Origin: Fomitopsis serialis
Taxonomy: Eukaryota > Basidiomycota > Agaricomycetes > Polyporales > Fomitopsidaceae
Direction: 5' to 3'
Length of the DNA: 48,899 nt
NCBI RefSeq assembly: GCF_022376445.1
Contig: NW_025955258.1
Span: 1 to 48,899, forward strand
Part shown: in pieces, positions 1 through 9,724 of the stretch
Position numbering within the stretch: position 1 is the stretch's first letter
Layout: every line of letters begins with the position of its first letter
Made by a program: the position numbers and the translations under genes
Notes under the pieces: model-generated
The model's input: the letters and a program-made list of their open reading frames with translations, nothing else
Database searches by the model: none
What the model was told of the DNA's origin: nothing

Positions 1-1810
1 CGAGCTTATCGCTCGATGTACACGCTATCAACGAGATCGAATCCGCGTCCGGTGTACTCGCCAACGTACCCGGCGCGCTCGCCGACCTCCCATGCGCGAG
101 CGAAGGTTCCGTGGTGCACTTCACGACCGTGGACCCAGTACGCACGTCACCAGCCGCAGCGCCCGCGTCGGAAGGCAACGCAATGACCAATGAGTTCGTT
201 GCGTGCCTCTCCGTCGCCAAGAACGGGTGCTAGGCCGGTGTAGCAGCAGGCCCATCGTACCTGCTGCTCCCACTTTGTGAGACGGCGCGTCTGGAGGGCC
301 TTCGAGCTCTACCAGGCCGCCTCCTGTTTCTCTACCACCGCACGCGGCAGATACGTCGAGCTCGTCGCTCGATGTATCCTCCGGTGCCTTCTTTCTGGAT
401 GCGCGCGACGCACGCCCGTCTGTGCTGGCCGCCGTCCAGCACGCCCCTACTTGGCGTAGTGACGCACCCGGAGAACATGCCAGTTCTATCGGGTCGTCCG
501 TTTCTCTTTCGACACCGCCTCGCGCTATGCGTACGTCGAGCCCACCGCCCGACGTACACGCAGCCGAATCCCGGGACGCGCGCGACGCACCCTCAAGTGT
601 GTTTGCCGCGACCCCTCAAGTTTCCGTTTCGATGCATACGCATCCACCGTCAGCACCTGCAGTCGATGCAGCGATCAACGAGATCGTTGTATTCACTGTC
701 AGAGAACCTCATGAGGTGCTGAATCCATGCGACGCGCTAGTTTACGAGCTCAGCGGCGTTACGACGCACGACGTGTTCGGTGTGCCATCCAGCACGACCG
801 ACATGTCTCCCACTTCGACTTCGACTACATACCGTCGTTCTACAAGTCGCCGCACAGTGGGTACGTCGAGCTACGGCGTACTCAAGGATGTACCCGGCGT
901 GTCATCCGACCCCTTACATGCGACCGAGGCGTACCCCACGACCACGAGGGTGCACCCGGTACGTACGTCACCAGTCGCAACACCCGCGTCGGAAGGCCAC
1001 ACTACGAACAACGAGTTCCTCGTGTGCCTCCCTGACGTCAAGAACGGGGTACTGGACTTGTGCAGCAGCACGACCCAGGACTTGAACGACGCGCGTTCAA
1101 GTCCAGCTCCGAGCGAGAAGACTGCGCAGAACGCAGGGAACGTCGAACAAGGAGGCTGCGAGGAGATCAAGAAGGGGAAGAGGAGAAGGGAGGAGGAAGG
1201 ACGTGAGGCGAGCAGAGAAAACGAGCACGAAGGCTCGAGAACTGCAGGTACGACCTCACCGGACGTCCCTGCATGCCCGCCTCCGCTCCCTGTGCCCGCG
1301 TCAGCAGGCGCAGTTGTGACGCACGGACCAGCAAGGTCTCGGCGTCCAGTGGACGCCGCCGCGATGGCGAAGACTCGCGGTTCGACCTCGGCATGGCTAT
1401 GTCGAGCCCTTACATGTCTGATACCGGCTGCATGTACGAGGACTCGACCTCGTGTGAATTCACGTCGACCGGGCGAGTTGCCGAGCAAGGTACTGACCTC
1501 ATCGTACTCGATAACGAAGCCGCTGTCGTGTTCGACGACGCTGACCTCGGACATCTCACGTCCACCTCAATATCGCGATGTTCATCCTGCAATCAATGCC
1601 GCCCGATGTACGCACAGGGACAGGACCTCGTCCGTGCGCCATGTACCCTCGAGTACAGCGGGCGCATTTCAAACATCAACCGCACTCCAAGCATTGGGTA
1701 CGTCAAGCAGTACTACTGATGGCACGACGTGTGGATGCTACGAAGCAGTGCACCTCTGCTGGTGTACTCTGCGAAGCACCCGGACTAACTCTTACCTCTG
1801 CACCATCTGA
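1..1810. repeat. Degenerate internally duplicated region
   Basis: Two stretches of this region are diverged copies of each other. Bases 120-235 and 930-1050 share an ordered series of blocks: a GTACG(C/T)ACGTCACCAG core, then CCCGCGTCGGAAGGC, then a segment reading AA(C/T)GAGTTC, then AAGAACGGG. A second pair of related stretches is around 20-45 and 660-690 (ATCAACGAGATCG). Short GTACGTCGAGC-like motifs recur throughout. This shows an old tandem duplication. I do not recognise the source; it may be a decayed gene or the inside of an older element. Confidence 0.55.
422..1810 (+). CDS. Hypothetical Ser/Thr-rich open frame inside the repeat
   Basis: This is an uninterrupted 462-codon frame in the duplicated region. 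The product would be rich in Ser, Thr, Pro and Ala, with one strongly charged patch near residues 250-275 (a run of Lys/Arg followed by Glu-rich sequence) and no signal peptide, membrane segment or catalytic motif. The frame covers the second copy of the internal duplication; the corresponding first copy (1-235) ends in a stop at about 230 in the matching frame. I see no clear promoter, and the start ATG is simply the first available. It could be an exon of a disordered protein or a chance frame in GC-rich DNA. Function unknown. Confidence 0.3.
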   Translation: MLAAVQHAPTWRSDAPGEHASSIGSSVSLSTPPRAMRTSSPPPDVHAAESRDARDAPSSVFAATPQVSVSMHTHPPSAPAVDAAINEIVVFTVREPHEVLNPCDALVYELSGVTTHDVFGVPSSTTDMSPTSTSTTYRRSTSRRTVGTSSYGVLKDVPGVSSDPLHATEAYPTTTRVHPVRTSPVATPASEGHTTNNEFLVCLPDVKNGVLDLCSSTTQDLNDARSSPAPSEKTAQNAGNVEQGGCEEIKKGKRRREEEGREASRENEHEGSRTAGTTSPDVPACPPPLPVPASAGAVVTHGPARSRRPVDAAAMAKTRGSTSAWLCRALTCLIPAACTRTRPRVNSRRPGELPSKVLTSSYSITKPLSCSTTLTSDISRPPQYRDVHPAINAARCTHRDRTSSVRHVPSSTAGAFQTSTALQALGTSSSTTDGTTCGCYEAVHLCWCTLRSTRTNSYLCTI

Positions 1811-2087
1811 TCGGCAAAGTACGTTAAGCTAGAGCATTTAGATAGGTAGCAGTACATACTTCTTCAACGGCTCTCAATGGGGCATCATAGATACTTCAGA
1901 CATCTTAAAAGTAAGGTCTTAAGATTGTATAATGCTTGAAGGCAATTTCAGAAGTCTTCAGGGTACTTCATGAAACATCTGACGCATCCCGATGACATAA
2001 ATCTATGAGATGAGAGGAAAAGCCGGTTAAAGATTGCCAAAGTGTGATTAAGGGAAATGGGTTTTTCCTGATGACTACTACGGCTCA
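1811..2087. other. AT-richer gap before the Ty3 protease ORF
   Basis: This stretch is visibly richer in A and T than its neighbours. It holds no open frame of note. The LTR sequence at 10342-10535 (starting TGTAAGGACG) is not repeated here, so the 5' LTR of the Ty3 element is missing, truncated or replaced. Confidence 0.6.
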
Positions 2088-3428
2088 ATGCGTCGCATCG
2101 AGGTTTCACAGGTCGATAATGACTTGGTGGAGCACACCGAGACCTCACACGGAGACCATACGTCATATGGGCTTCGTGTCTTCCATATTCCTCGCGATGT
2201 TAGCATGCAGGACAGTGTCTTCGAGCTCGAGTGGCGCCGCGCGCTTAGTAATGGTGCTGACAACATCGACCTCGAGTCGATAGACAACGTTGCAGTACGC
2301 GAGATCCTGCGTCGAGGCCCATCAATTGAAGCCGTCTCTGAACGCAGTGGTATAAGCTATGAACACATAGCCGAGGACTTCGTGGGACCTGCACCAGTGG
2401 ACGCTGCAGTTGCCACTGGGTCAGGCGAGCCCGACGCCATGTCGATCTCTTCTGACGACTCGATACCATCTCTTGAAGAGATACCCGAGTCTGATCATGT
2501 TGTCCCGGACTTCACTGACGAAGAGACGTATGCTCTCGCGCTTACAGGCCGCTTGCGCACGCTGTGCCGCGAACTCCTTTGGACACGATACGAGCTGCTG
2601 CGCAGCCTCGAGCGCTACCGGCCAAGCGCAGAAGATCGCGAGCGCATTCGCAATCGACTGGACAACCAAAACTGGTTGGTAGGTTCCATGAACATACCAG
2701 ATTTATCTTACGACTATCTAGACGAGCCCTCGTTTGGCACGACCATTGCACTTGCCGAACAAGTGCTCAGAGAAGATGCAGACATGCATGACCCACCTCC
2801 GCCATACCCGGCATTACGAGCAATGCTGGCTCGTACTGGACGCATTCCCGACGCGCCCAACTCGAGTGTACAGCCCCTCGCAACACGTGCTACCGTGCGA
2901 CGCGCTGTAACAGGTCGTCGACCTGACTTAACTCGGTATGACCAAACATGCCTTACCGCTTACCTGACAATCAACGGATTGCAGGCCTTAGTACTCCTCG
3001 ACTCCGGAAGTACTACTGACTCCATAAGCCCCGACTTCGTGCGAGTCGCTGGTATCGAAGCTTTTGAACTCGAAAACCCGGCGATCCTTCAACTTGGCTG
3101 TGTCGGAAGCCGTTCACGCATCAACTACGGCGCGAACGTACCCGTGATCTGGGGTCAATTCAAAGGTGAGGTCTACTTCGATGTTGTGAATCTTGACCGC
3201 TACGATGCAGTGCTCGGCACACCGTTCATGCGGAAATTCGGTGTATGCCTTGACTTCGCGAAGTCGGCAATCTGCATCGGAGACATTGCGATACCCGCAT
3301 TGCTTCCGCGGGAGGAGGAGGACGCCGCAAATAGACGGCGACGTACCTTCCCTTCTCGCCGGAGTGTCACAAATACATCGCAGCAGACGCCTGCTCCGTC
3401 TGCGCCCCCGCCTAATCCCTCACATTGA
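2088..3428 (+). CDS. Ty3 ORF1: N-terminal region plus retroviral aspartic protease
   Basis: The 446-residue product has a retropepsin-type active site, Leu-Leu-Asp-Ser-Gly-Ser, with the catalytic Asp at about residue 305. A flap and hydrophobic C-terminal part follow, including an Ala-Val-Leu-Gly-Thr-Pro-Phe segment typical of Ty3 proteases. The first 270 residues hold an acidic Ser/Asp/Glu tract and a PPPPY-like proline motif. They have no CCHC zinc knuckle and no Gag capsid pattern that I can see, which is odd for a Ty3 first ORF. The frame ends in UGA at 3426, and the pol frame continues in the same phase. The start is the first ATG; an upstream Gag could have been lost with the 5' LTR. 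Confidence 0.75.
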   Translation: MRRIEVSQVDNDLVEHTETSHGDHTSYGLRVFHIPRDVSMQDSVFELEWRRALSNGADNIDLESIDNVAVREILRRGPSIEAVSERSGISYEHIAEDFVGPAPVDAAVATGSGEPDAMSISSDDSIPSLEEIPESDHVVPDFTDEETYALALTGRLRTLCRELLWTRYELLRSLERYRPSAEDRERIRNRLDNQNWLVGSMNIPDLSYDYLDEPSFGTTIALAEQVLREDADMHDPPPPYPALRAMLARTGRIPDAPNSSVQPLATRATVRRAVTGRRPDLTRYDQTCLTAYLTINGLQALVLLDSGSTTDSISPDFVRVAGIEAFELENPAILQLGCVGSRSRINYGANVPVIWGQFKGEVYFDVVNLDRYDAVLGTPFMRKFGVCLDFAKSAICIGDIAIPALLPREEEDAANRRRRTFPSRRSVTNTSQQTPAPSAPPPNPSH

Positions 3429-3432
3429 CTAG
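3426..3432 (+). promoter_or_regulatory. Candidate stop-codon readthrough site UGA-CUA-G
   Basis: The protease frame stops at TGA (3426-3428), followed directly by CTAG. The pol frame is in the same phase, and its first ATG is only nine bases further on (3438). UGA-CUA-G is a well-known leaky stop context, so the arrangement suggests that a protease-pol fusion is made by readthrough. Separate initiation at 3438 is the alternative. Confidence 0.55.
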
Positions 3433-3437
3433 CCGAG

Positions 3438-6400
3438 ATGGACAGTAGTGCGTCACCCGACCCACTACAAACCGTCTCGTTCCACCGTATTACTGCTAAT
3501 GAGTCAACTCCAGTTGCAGACGAAGCGCGCATCACACAGATCCGCGAGCAATTCATGACGAAATACGCTGAACTCTTCGGTCCAGTACCACCTGGACTAC
3601 CCCCGGTACGAGAGGTCAATCACACTATACCCCTAGTTGATGACCGAAAACGGTACACTTACTATCTACCTAAGTGCCCAGACTCTCTCAAGCCCAAATT
3701 GCTCGAGAAGATACAGCTCTACACCGCCAATGGCTGGTGGAAAGAGTGCCAGACAGAGCAAGCAGCACCAATGCTCTGCCTCGCGAAGAAAGACGGCGGA
3801 CTACGCACCGTCGCAGACGTTCGCCAGCGCAATGCAAACACCATCAAGGATGTAACGCCTTTTCCGGATCAAGACCAGATCCGGAATGACGTTGCCCGCG
3901 CTCGATACCGCTCGAAGATCGACATGTCAAACGCCTATGAACAGGTGTTAGTAGAACCGAAGGACGTCCACAAGACCGCCTTCGCGACGATCTATGGTAC
4001 GTTCTACAGCCTTGTTATGCAACAAGGGGATGCGAACGCCCCGTCTACGTTCCAACGCCTCATGACATCGATCTTCCGCGATGCCATAGGGATATTTGTC
4101 CATGTTTATCTGGACGATATTTTTGTCTTTTCAGACACTCTCGAAGACCACGAGAGACACCTTGAATGGGTTTTCAAGAGGCTTCGTGAAAATCGACTGT
4201 ACCTCAGTGTCAACAAATGCGCATTATTTGCGAGACGAGTTGACTGCCTCGGACACATCATTGACGAGAAAGGACTCCATGCAGATACTGACAAAATGGC
4301 CCGAGTTCGCAACTGGCCTGTACCTCGGAACTACCACGAAGTACAACGCTTTATCGGCCTTGTGCAGTATCTCGCTCACTTCATGCCTAACCTCGCAGCA
4401 TACACAGGTCCAATTTCGAGCATCACACGAAATGGTCAGTCATTCGACTGGCGACCTATCCATCAAAAGTGCTTTGACGAAATCAAGGCACTCGCGTGTA
4501 AGACACCCATCCTACGACCAATCGATCCTAGGAATTCCGACCCCATTTGGGTCATTACTGATGCGTCTACATCAGGAGTCGGCGCTGTATATGGCCAGGG
4601 CCCTCAGTGGGACAACTGCCGCCCGGCTGGCTTCATGTCGAAGAAGTTCACGTCCGCGCAGCACGCGTACTTCACTTACGAGATGGAGGCCCTAGGCGTC
4701 CTCGAAGCACTCCTTAAATGGGAAGACAAACTGATCGGACGACATTTCAAGATCGTCACTGACCATCGCGCGCTCGTCTTCATACAAGACAAGCGGAAGC
4801 TCGCGCCACGACTCGAGCGTTGGACGGAATACCTCAGTCGCTTTGACTTCGAGATTGTGTACGTCCAAGGCTCCAAGAACCTCGTTGCTGACTCGTTCTC
4901 TCGTTATTTTTCTAGCGAGGGCGCCGACGTATTACACGAGCCACAGGACTATGTCTCTGCAGACATAAGGATTGATCCTTACGGTGAGACCCTATCTGAC
5001 GCCCGACTCGCAGAGATCCGAGCTCAACGTGTTGTTGAACACGTCGAGCCTCGAGTCCGCGAAGCCGAGGAGCTTGCGGCTCACTTCCCGCAAGACCCTG
5101 GTTCGTCCGACTCCGACGCAGGCTCGTCATCCGGTCAGGACGACCCTACTGCAATTGATTCTGCAATCGCTGGACCACCACTAGACACGGTCGTCCAGCA
5201 AGCCCTCGACCTGCAATCAACCGTGCGATCCGGCTACGCCAAAGATCGCTTGTTCAAGGCCATCATGGACCATCCTGAAGACCATCGCATGTTCTTCGTA
5301 CGCGATGAACTACTTTGGTACAAACCTCGTCCAGATACTGAGGTATTATGTATACCTCGAGTCACGGTACGTCGTCGGCTACTCCCTGAGATCATTCTCG
5401 ACGAGGCGCACACTGCGCTGGGTCATCTGGGTGCTCGGCGCACGTCGGACTATGTTCGACGATGGTACTGGTGGCCCAACATTGGCAAGGATATAGCCGC
5501 CTTCTGCGCGAGCTGTAGCACTTGCCAAATGTCCAAATTCTCGCGTCAGAAGCCAACTGGGCTGCTACATAGCATGCCTATTCCTTCGCGACCTTGGCAA
5601 TCTGTCGGAATGGACTTTGTCGGTCCATTCCCTTCGTCGCGAGGGTTTGATTACCTCTGGTTAATTATCTGCCGACTAACCTCACATCTCCACCTTATTC
5701 CTGTGACGACTCGAGTACGAGCGTCCGAGCTTGCTTGGCTCTATTTCAAGGAAATAGTGAGACTGCATGGTCTTCCCGAGTCCATAGTTTCGGACCGGGA
5801 CCCCAAATTCACGTCGAAGTTCTGGAACGAACTTCATCGACTCATGGGTAATAAGTTACTCATGTCGACTGCATTTCATCCACAGACTGACGGCGTCTCG
5901 GAACGTGCTATCCAGACCATTTCGCAGATTCTGCGAAGCGTCGTTCGACCTGATCAGACCGACTGGGTCGACCGCCTACCTCTTGTCGAGTTCGCAATCA
6001 ACTCGAGTGTCAATGCCTCGACTGGGTTCGCACCATTCGAGCTCACCTACGGATACATGCCCCGGATCATGCGCACACTCGAAAACACGCCCGCGATGCC
6101 CGGAGTACGAGCATTTGCGGACCGTGCAGTCGAAAATCTGCTGATTGCCCATGACGCAATCATCGAGTCGCGCGTCACTCAGACGACGCATGCGAACCGT
6201 CGCCGACGTGCTGACAACCCTACTGGTGATGACCAACCTCGATACGAGGTTGGCAAACTCGTCTATTTGAGTACTCATAATCTATCCCTACCGAAAGGAC
6301 GAGCTAACAAGCTCGCCCCACGCTATGTAGGCCCCTACCGTATTGTCAGGGCACACCCCGACACATCAAATTACACACTGGAGCTACCAGACGTGTTGCG

Positions 6401-6752
6401 GAAGCGTCGCATTCACCCGACCTTCCATGCGTCGCTCCTTCGGCCTCATCAGCCGAATGATGACACCATGTTCCCGGGCCGAGACGTAACAAGATTTTAC
6501 GACTTCGGACTCGACGGCGAACAAGAATACCTAGTCGATGATATCCTCACTCATCGCTGGGCTGGTCGACGTATTGAATTCTTGGTACGTTTTGATGATG
6601 GCGACATCCTCTGGGAGTCATACGATAATTGCAAGGACCTTGAAGCTCTTGACAGGTATCTCGAGCTACAAGGTATCTCGGACTGGCGACAGCTGCCGCG
6701 ACATGCCGGGCCCGACCGCCACGCGCGAAGATCAATGCGCCCTGGCGGGTGA
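3438..6752 (+). CDS. pol: Ty3 Pol: reverse transcriptase, RNase H, integrase, chromodomain
   Basis: The frame encodes 1104 residues without interruption. The reverse transcriptase has the YLDD box at about residues 224-227. RNase H begins near the DAS motif (Asp about 375) and continues to the DSFSR motif near 490. The integrase has an HHCC zinc-binding module (His and Cys residues about 657-695) and a catalytic DD35E triad at about Asp726, Asp786 and Glu822, with exactly 35 residues between the last two. A GPYRI-type linker is followed by a C-terminal chromodomain near residues 1020-1085 with the conserved aromatic and WE(S/P)Y-like positions. Chromodomains of this class direct integration to heterochromatin in related elements. 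The protein should be released from a longer polyprotein by the ORF1 protease. Confidence 0.93.
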   Translation: MDSSASPDPLQTVSFHRITANESTPVADEARITQIREQFMTKYAELFGPVPPGLPPVREVNHTIPLVDDRKRYTYYLPKCPDSLKPKLLEKIQLYTANGWWKECQTEQAAPMLCLAKKDGGLRTVADVRQRNANTIKDVTPFPDQDQIRNDVARARYRSKIDMSNAYEQVLVEPKDVHKTAFATIYGTFYSLVMQQGDANAPSTFQRLMTSIFRDAIGIFVHVYLDDIFVFSDTLEDHERHLEWVFKRLRENRLYLSVNKCALFARRVDCLGHIIDEKGLHADTDKMARVRNWPVPRNYHEVQRFIGLVQYLAHFMPNLAAYTGPISSITRNGQSFDWRPIHQKCFDEIKALACKTPILRPIDPRNSDPIWVITDASTSGVGAVYGQGPQWDNCRPAGFMSKKFTSAQHAYFTYEMEALGVLEALLKWEDKLIGRHFKIVTDHRALVFIQDKRKLAPRLERWTEYLSRFDFEIVYVQGSKNLVADSFSRYFSSEGADVLHEPQDYVSADIRIDPYGETLSDARLAEIRAQRVVEHVEPRVREAEELAAHFPQDPGSSDSDAGSSSGQDDPTAIDSAIAGPPLDTVVQQALDLQSTVRSGYAKDRLFKAIMDHPEDHRMFFVRDELLWYKPRPDTEVLCIPRVTVRRRLLPEIILDEAHTALGHLGARRTSDYVRRWYWWPNIGKDIAAFCASCSTCQMSKFSRQKPTGLLHSMPIPSRPWQSVGMDFVGPFPSSRGFDYLWLIICRLTSHLHLIPVTTRVRASELAWLYFKEIVRLHGLPESIVSDRDPKFTSKFWNELHRLMGNKLLMSTAFHPQTDGVSERAIQTISQILRSVVRPDQTDWVDRLPLVEFAINSSVNASTGFAPFELTYGYMPRIMRTLENTPAMPGVRAFADRAVENLLIAHDAIIESRVTQTTHANRRRRADNPTGDDQPRYEVGKLVYLSTHNLSLPKGRANKLAPRYVGPYRIVRAHPDTSNYTLELPDVLRKRRIHPTFHASLLRPHQPNDDTMFPGRDVTRFYDFGLDGEQEYLVDDILTHRWAGRRIEFLVRFDDGDILWESYDNCKDLEALDRYLELQGISDWRQLPRHAGPDRHARRSMRPGG

Positions 6753-6979
6753 TAGTTCCACTATCTAGATCGGCGACCGACTCGCCGCCCAACACCCCAC
6801 TACCTGACGACCAACAGTCGCCAGAAACTCTTCGAACCCGCGTCGAACATTCGCGACTATCCTGCCGCGACGCTCGTAGGCCGACGTGATGCCTATTAAA
6901 GTGCACGCCGCCATCGCGCCGTGCTCACCAAATCACCTAACTACTCATCTGTGCGTGCTCTACCCTCGCCTCTTTTACT
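6753..6979 (+). promoter_or_regulatory. Pol-ORF3 spacer with TATTAAA and pyrimidine-rich leader
   Basis: The 227-nt spacer holds TATTAAA at 6894-6900, about 80 nt before the ORF3 start, and then a C/T-rich stretch leading to the ATG at 6980. This layout resembles a fungal core promoter and could drive ORF3 separately from the genomic LTR transcript. The reading is inference. Confidence 0.35.
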
Positions 6980-7387
6980 ATGTCCACTGCTATCCTTACT
7001 GCCGACGTCGACCACCCCATGGCCAACATCCATACTGTGCAGGTCGCCAATGGACCTGTCACCAACCCTGTCGCAAACATCGCACAGGCGCCTGCGATGT
7101 GGCGCCACAACGAAGGCGTGAACGCCGTCTTGCACGCCAGCAACTGCGGCGTCTGCGACGCCTTTTTGCACCACGCAACCGACGCCCTCGGTACTCGCAA
7201 CTACCAGGTCGCACGCACTGAACAGGACGACACCGCCGCCCGTTCTGCACGACGCGAAGCCTATGAACGAGGCTACGAGGATGCGCAACAGGACCGTGCG
7301 ACGCTCGCGACCACGATCCAGCAACTTCAAGCTCGCATCGCGGAGCTCGAAGGCCAACTCGCCACCCGTGCAAACACCGGTGGACGA

Positions 7388-7407
7388 TTTCCTGGAGGGG
7401 GAGGATT
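7388..7407 (+). promoter_or_regulatory. Internal copy of the polypurine tract
   Basis: TTCCTGGAGGGGGAGGAT here nearly matches TTCCTGGAGGGGAGGAT just before the 3' LTR (10326-10342). A second polypurine tract inside an element can act as a central plus-strand primer. It also encodes part of the Gly-rich loop of ORF3, so coding constraint is an alternative explanation. Confidence 0.35.
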
Positions 7408-8075
7408 GGGACCTATTCGCAATAGGTTCGCCCCCTACAACACTGATTCCTCTGTCGATACTTACCTCGACAATAGCCTCACTCGCAGGTTCAACACGAA
7501 TGAGCGTATCCGTGGACCCGCTCGCCACCAGACCCTCATCATGTCGGAGGTACCTCTGACCATCGACGAAGTCGACGGCGCACTGCGTCGAGCGCAGATC
7601 GACGACGCTGTAGGCCTCGCAGCCGTGCGCCAGCTTCAGCAATGGCGCAGGGCGATCTTCGCCACCCTCGCTGTGGGACGACCCCTCTCAGTGACCCAAG
7701 AGGCCCTGCAAAACCATTGGGTTGGACTACCCGACTGGTACCTCCACCGCTTCCCTCGCACCCCCCGACTTGATCGCACGACGAACCCGCCTACCCAGGA
7801 GCAGCACGAGACCCCTCCGCGCTATACCGACCCAGCCGAGAAGTGGGCATCTTACTTCTCGCGCTACCCAAGAGCCCGCCTTCCTCGCGGACTTGTGCGC
7901 GACAACAGCGGTCAAGTCCCCATCGACCGCGCGAATCTTCATTGCATGATGATTCGCATCGCCTCTCCCCTCACGTCGACCCGACGTCGCTACAAGTCGG
8001 CCATCTTCGACACGCTTGCCGCCCTGTTCACCGACCCGCAGGTCTACGTCGCACACCTCCAGGCCGCGAATGTCA

Positions 8076-8083
8076 ATCCCGAA
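8076..8083. repeat. hAT target-site duplication, left copy
   Basis: ATCCCGAA directly precedes the left inverted end and is repeated exactly at 9717-9724 after the right end. Eight base pairs is the length characteristic of hAT transposons. Confidence 0.85.
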
Positions 8084-9716
8084 TAGGGCAGAGCACGGGT
8101 ATACCCATGGGTATATCCGGTTCGACCCGTACCCGTACCCGCCCCGGGTACTGACCCGTGCCAACGGGTACGGGTTAAAGGCGGGTCACGGCGGGTCCGT
8201 GCAGGGTCCGCGGGTCGACGAGCAAGGAAGCGGGTCTGTCGGCAAGTGGGTGCACGGACGAGCGAGCAATCGCGTGGGCGATCGTGTGCATGAGTGCCGG
8301 CCGAGCAGAGCAGAGGAGGGCACGGGCGAGAGGTGCATGTGAGAGTGTGGGCGAGAGGGCGCGAGGGCGCGAGGGCGCGAGCAAGAGGGCACGGGCGAGA
8401 GGGGCGCCAAGTGCACAGGCGAGACGGTACACGGGCGAGACGACGGGCGAGACGACAGGTGAGCGAGACGGCAGGCGAGCGAGTCGGCGGGCAGACCGTA
8501 CGAGATGGTGGGCACAAGGGACGACAGGCGAGACGACGGGCGAGACGACGTATGAGCGAGACGGCAGGCAAGCGAGTCAGCAAGCGAGCGAGACGGCGGG
8601 CGAGCGAGACGGCAGGCAGAGCGTACGAGATAGTGGGCGCGAGGGACGGCAGGCGGGACTGCGAGATGGCGGGCCTGCGAGATAGGGGACCTGCGAGACG
8701 ACGTGCCCATGAGACGGCAGGCTTGCGAGACGGCAGGGCGTGCGATGGAGATAGTGTGACGGTGGACAAGCGAGACGGCTGGCTAGAACGGTGGGTGACA
8801 GCAGGCGACCGCATGGTATGAGCTCTCACCTGTCTCCCCTCGTGGCACCCACTTGCCAGCTTCCCCCTCGTCCGCCTGCCTGCTTGCCCGCCCGCTCAAC
8901 CACGCGCCCACGCGCCCGCTCGCACGCCCACTCGCCAGCCCGCTTTCCTGCCTGGTAGTCCACTAGCTTGTCCACCCGGCCGCACGTTCGAAGGCCGCGC
9001 CTGTACACGGGGCATTGGCCCTGCGTGCTCGTGGTCGCCGTACGTGTCGTGCAACGGCCTATCACTGCACGTCTCTGCGCCGTGTGCTCGCTGTTAGCAT
9101 ACCCGCACGAGTTAGGAGATGTGACTCACGACCTGGCACCATATGTGAGACAAGAAATGTGGGCATGGAACCGACGTACCTCGACCAAGCCCGGGCTCCT
9201 AATGGTGCAAGTTTTTTCGCCTTCGCCGTGCTATCGAAGGACGAGGGGTTGACGTCGAGATCAGTGCACTTGGAAAGAGTCAGGCAGAAGGTTGAAGAGA
9301 TAGCAGAGCGGGTACCCGAAGAACGAAGCAGTCCCAAAGCGACGTTACAGGAGAGCGCCGCGAAGAGTCAGGCAGGGAGGAGAAAAATAGCCATTCAGGC
9401 GAAGTCCCGAATATGCGTCAAGCGAGTGTATAGGGCTGAGCATTGCTAATAGAGGGAGGTTAATTGCGACACCGCGTGCCCGCCCGTCGCTTGTGCGCCC
9501 GCCGTCCGTTCGACTGTCATATCGTGCGTTCGGGCTTGTTGTGTTCGGGCGGTGGGATGGCACGAGCGCGTCGTTGTGGTGGTTGTCCGTCCCGGCGGTT
9601 GCGCAGGTGGCGGGTACGGTCCGGGTCACGGGTCACAGAAACGTGACCCGGACCCGTACCCGGGGGTACCCGTACCCGGTACCCGCGCGGGTTCCCACGA
9701 CCCGTGCTCTGCACTA
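8084..9716. mobile_element. Non-autonomous hAT-type DNA transposon (1633 bp)
   Basis: The left end is TAGGGCAGAGCACGGGT. The right end is its reverse complement with one mismatch (TAGTGCAGAGCACGGGT read from the minus strand). Both are flanked by the perfect 8-bp duplication ATCCCGAA, and TA-G starts plus 8-bp duplications are typical of hAT elements. Inside each end there are dense CCCGTACCCG/CGGGTACGGG subterminal repeats, as hAT transposases often need. The middle (about 8330-8960) is a purine-rich GCGAGACGGCAGGC-like tandem array followed by a pyrimidine-rich mirror. I see no transposase or BED zinc-finger frame, so the copy would depend on an autonomous relative. Confidence 0.88.
8330..8800. 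repeat. Low-complexity GAGACGGCAGGC-type tandem array in the hAT element
   Basis: Short units around GAGACGGCAGGCGAGCGAG and GAGACGACGGGCGAGACGAC recur with variation. The strand asymmetry keeps several frames open over hundreds of bases on both strands; I regard these as composition artefacts, not genes. Confidence 0.75.
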
Positions 9717-9724
9717 ATCCCGAA
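9717..9724. repeat. hAT target-site duplication, right copy
   Basis: This ATCCCGAA is identical to 8076-8083. Removing the element and one copy would leave the ORF3 frame continuous (Asn-Pro-Glu followed directly by Pro-Ala-Leu). Confidence 0.85.

Noticed and set aside
1811..2087. Search for the 5' LTR of the Ty3 element
   Set aside because: No TGTAAGGACG-like start or LTR-matching block was found, so no 5' LTR is annotated.
8044..8829. Long minus-strand frame rich in Arg, Ser, Pro and Leu, with mirrored plus-strand frames
   Set aside because: It lies over the purine-rich tandem array of the hAT element; frames stay open because of base composition, and the products are low-complexity.
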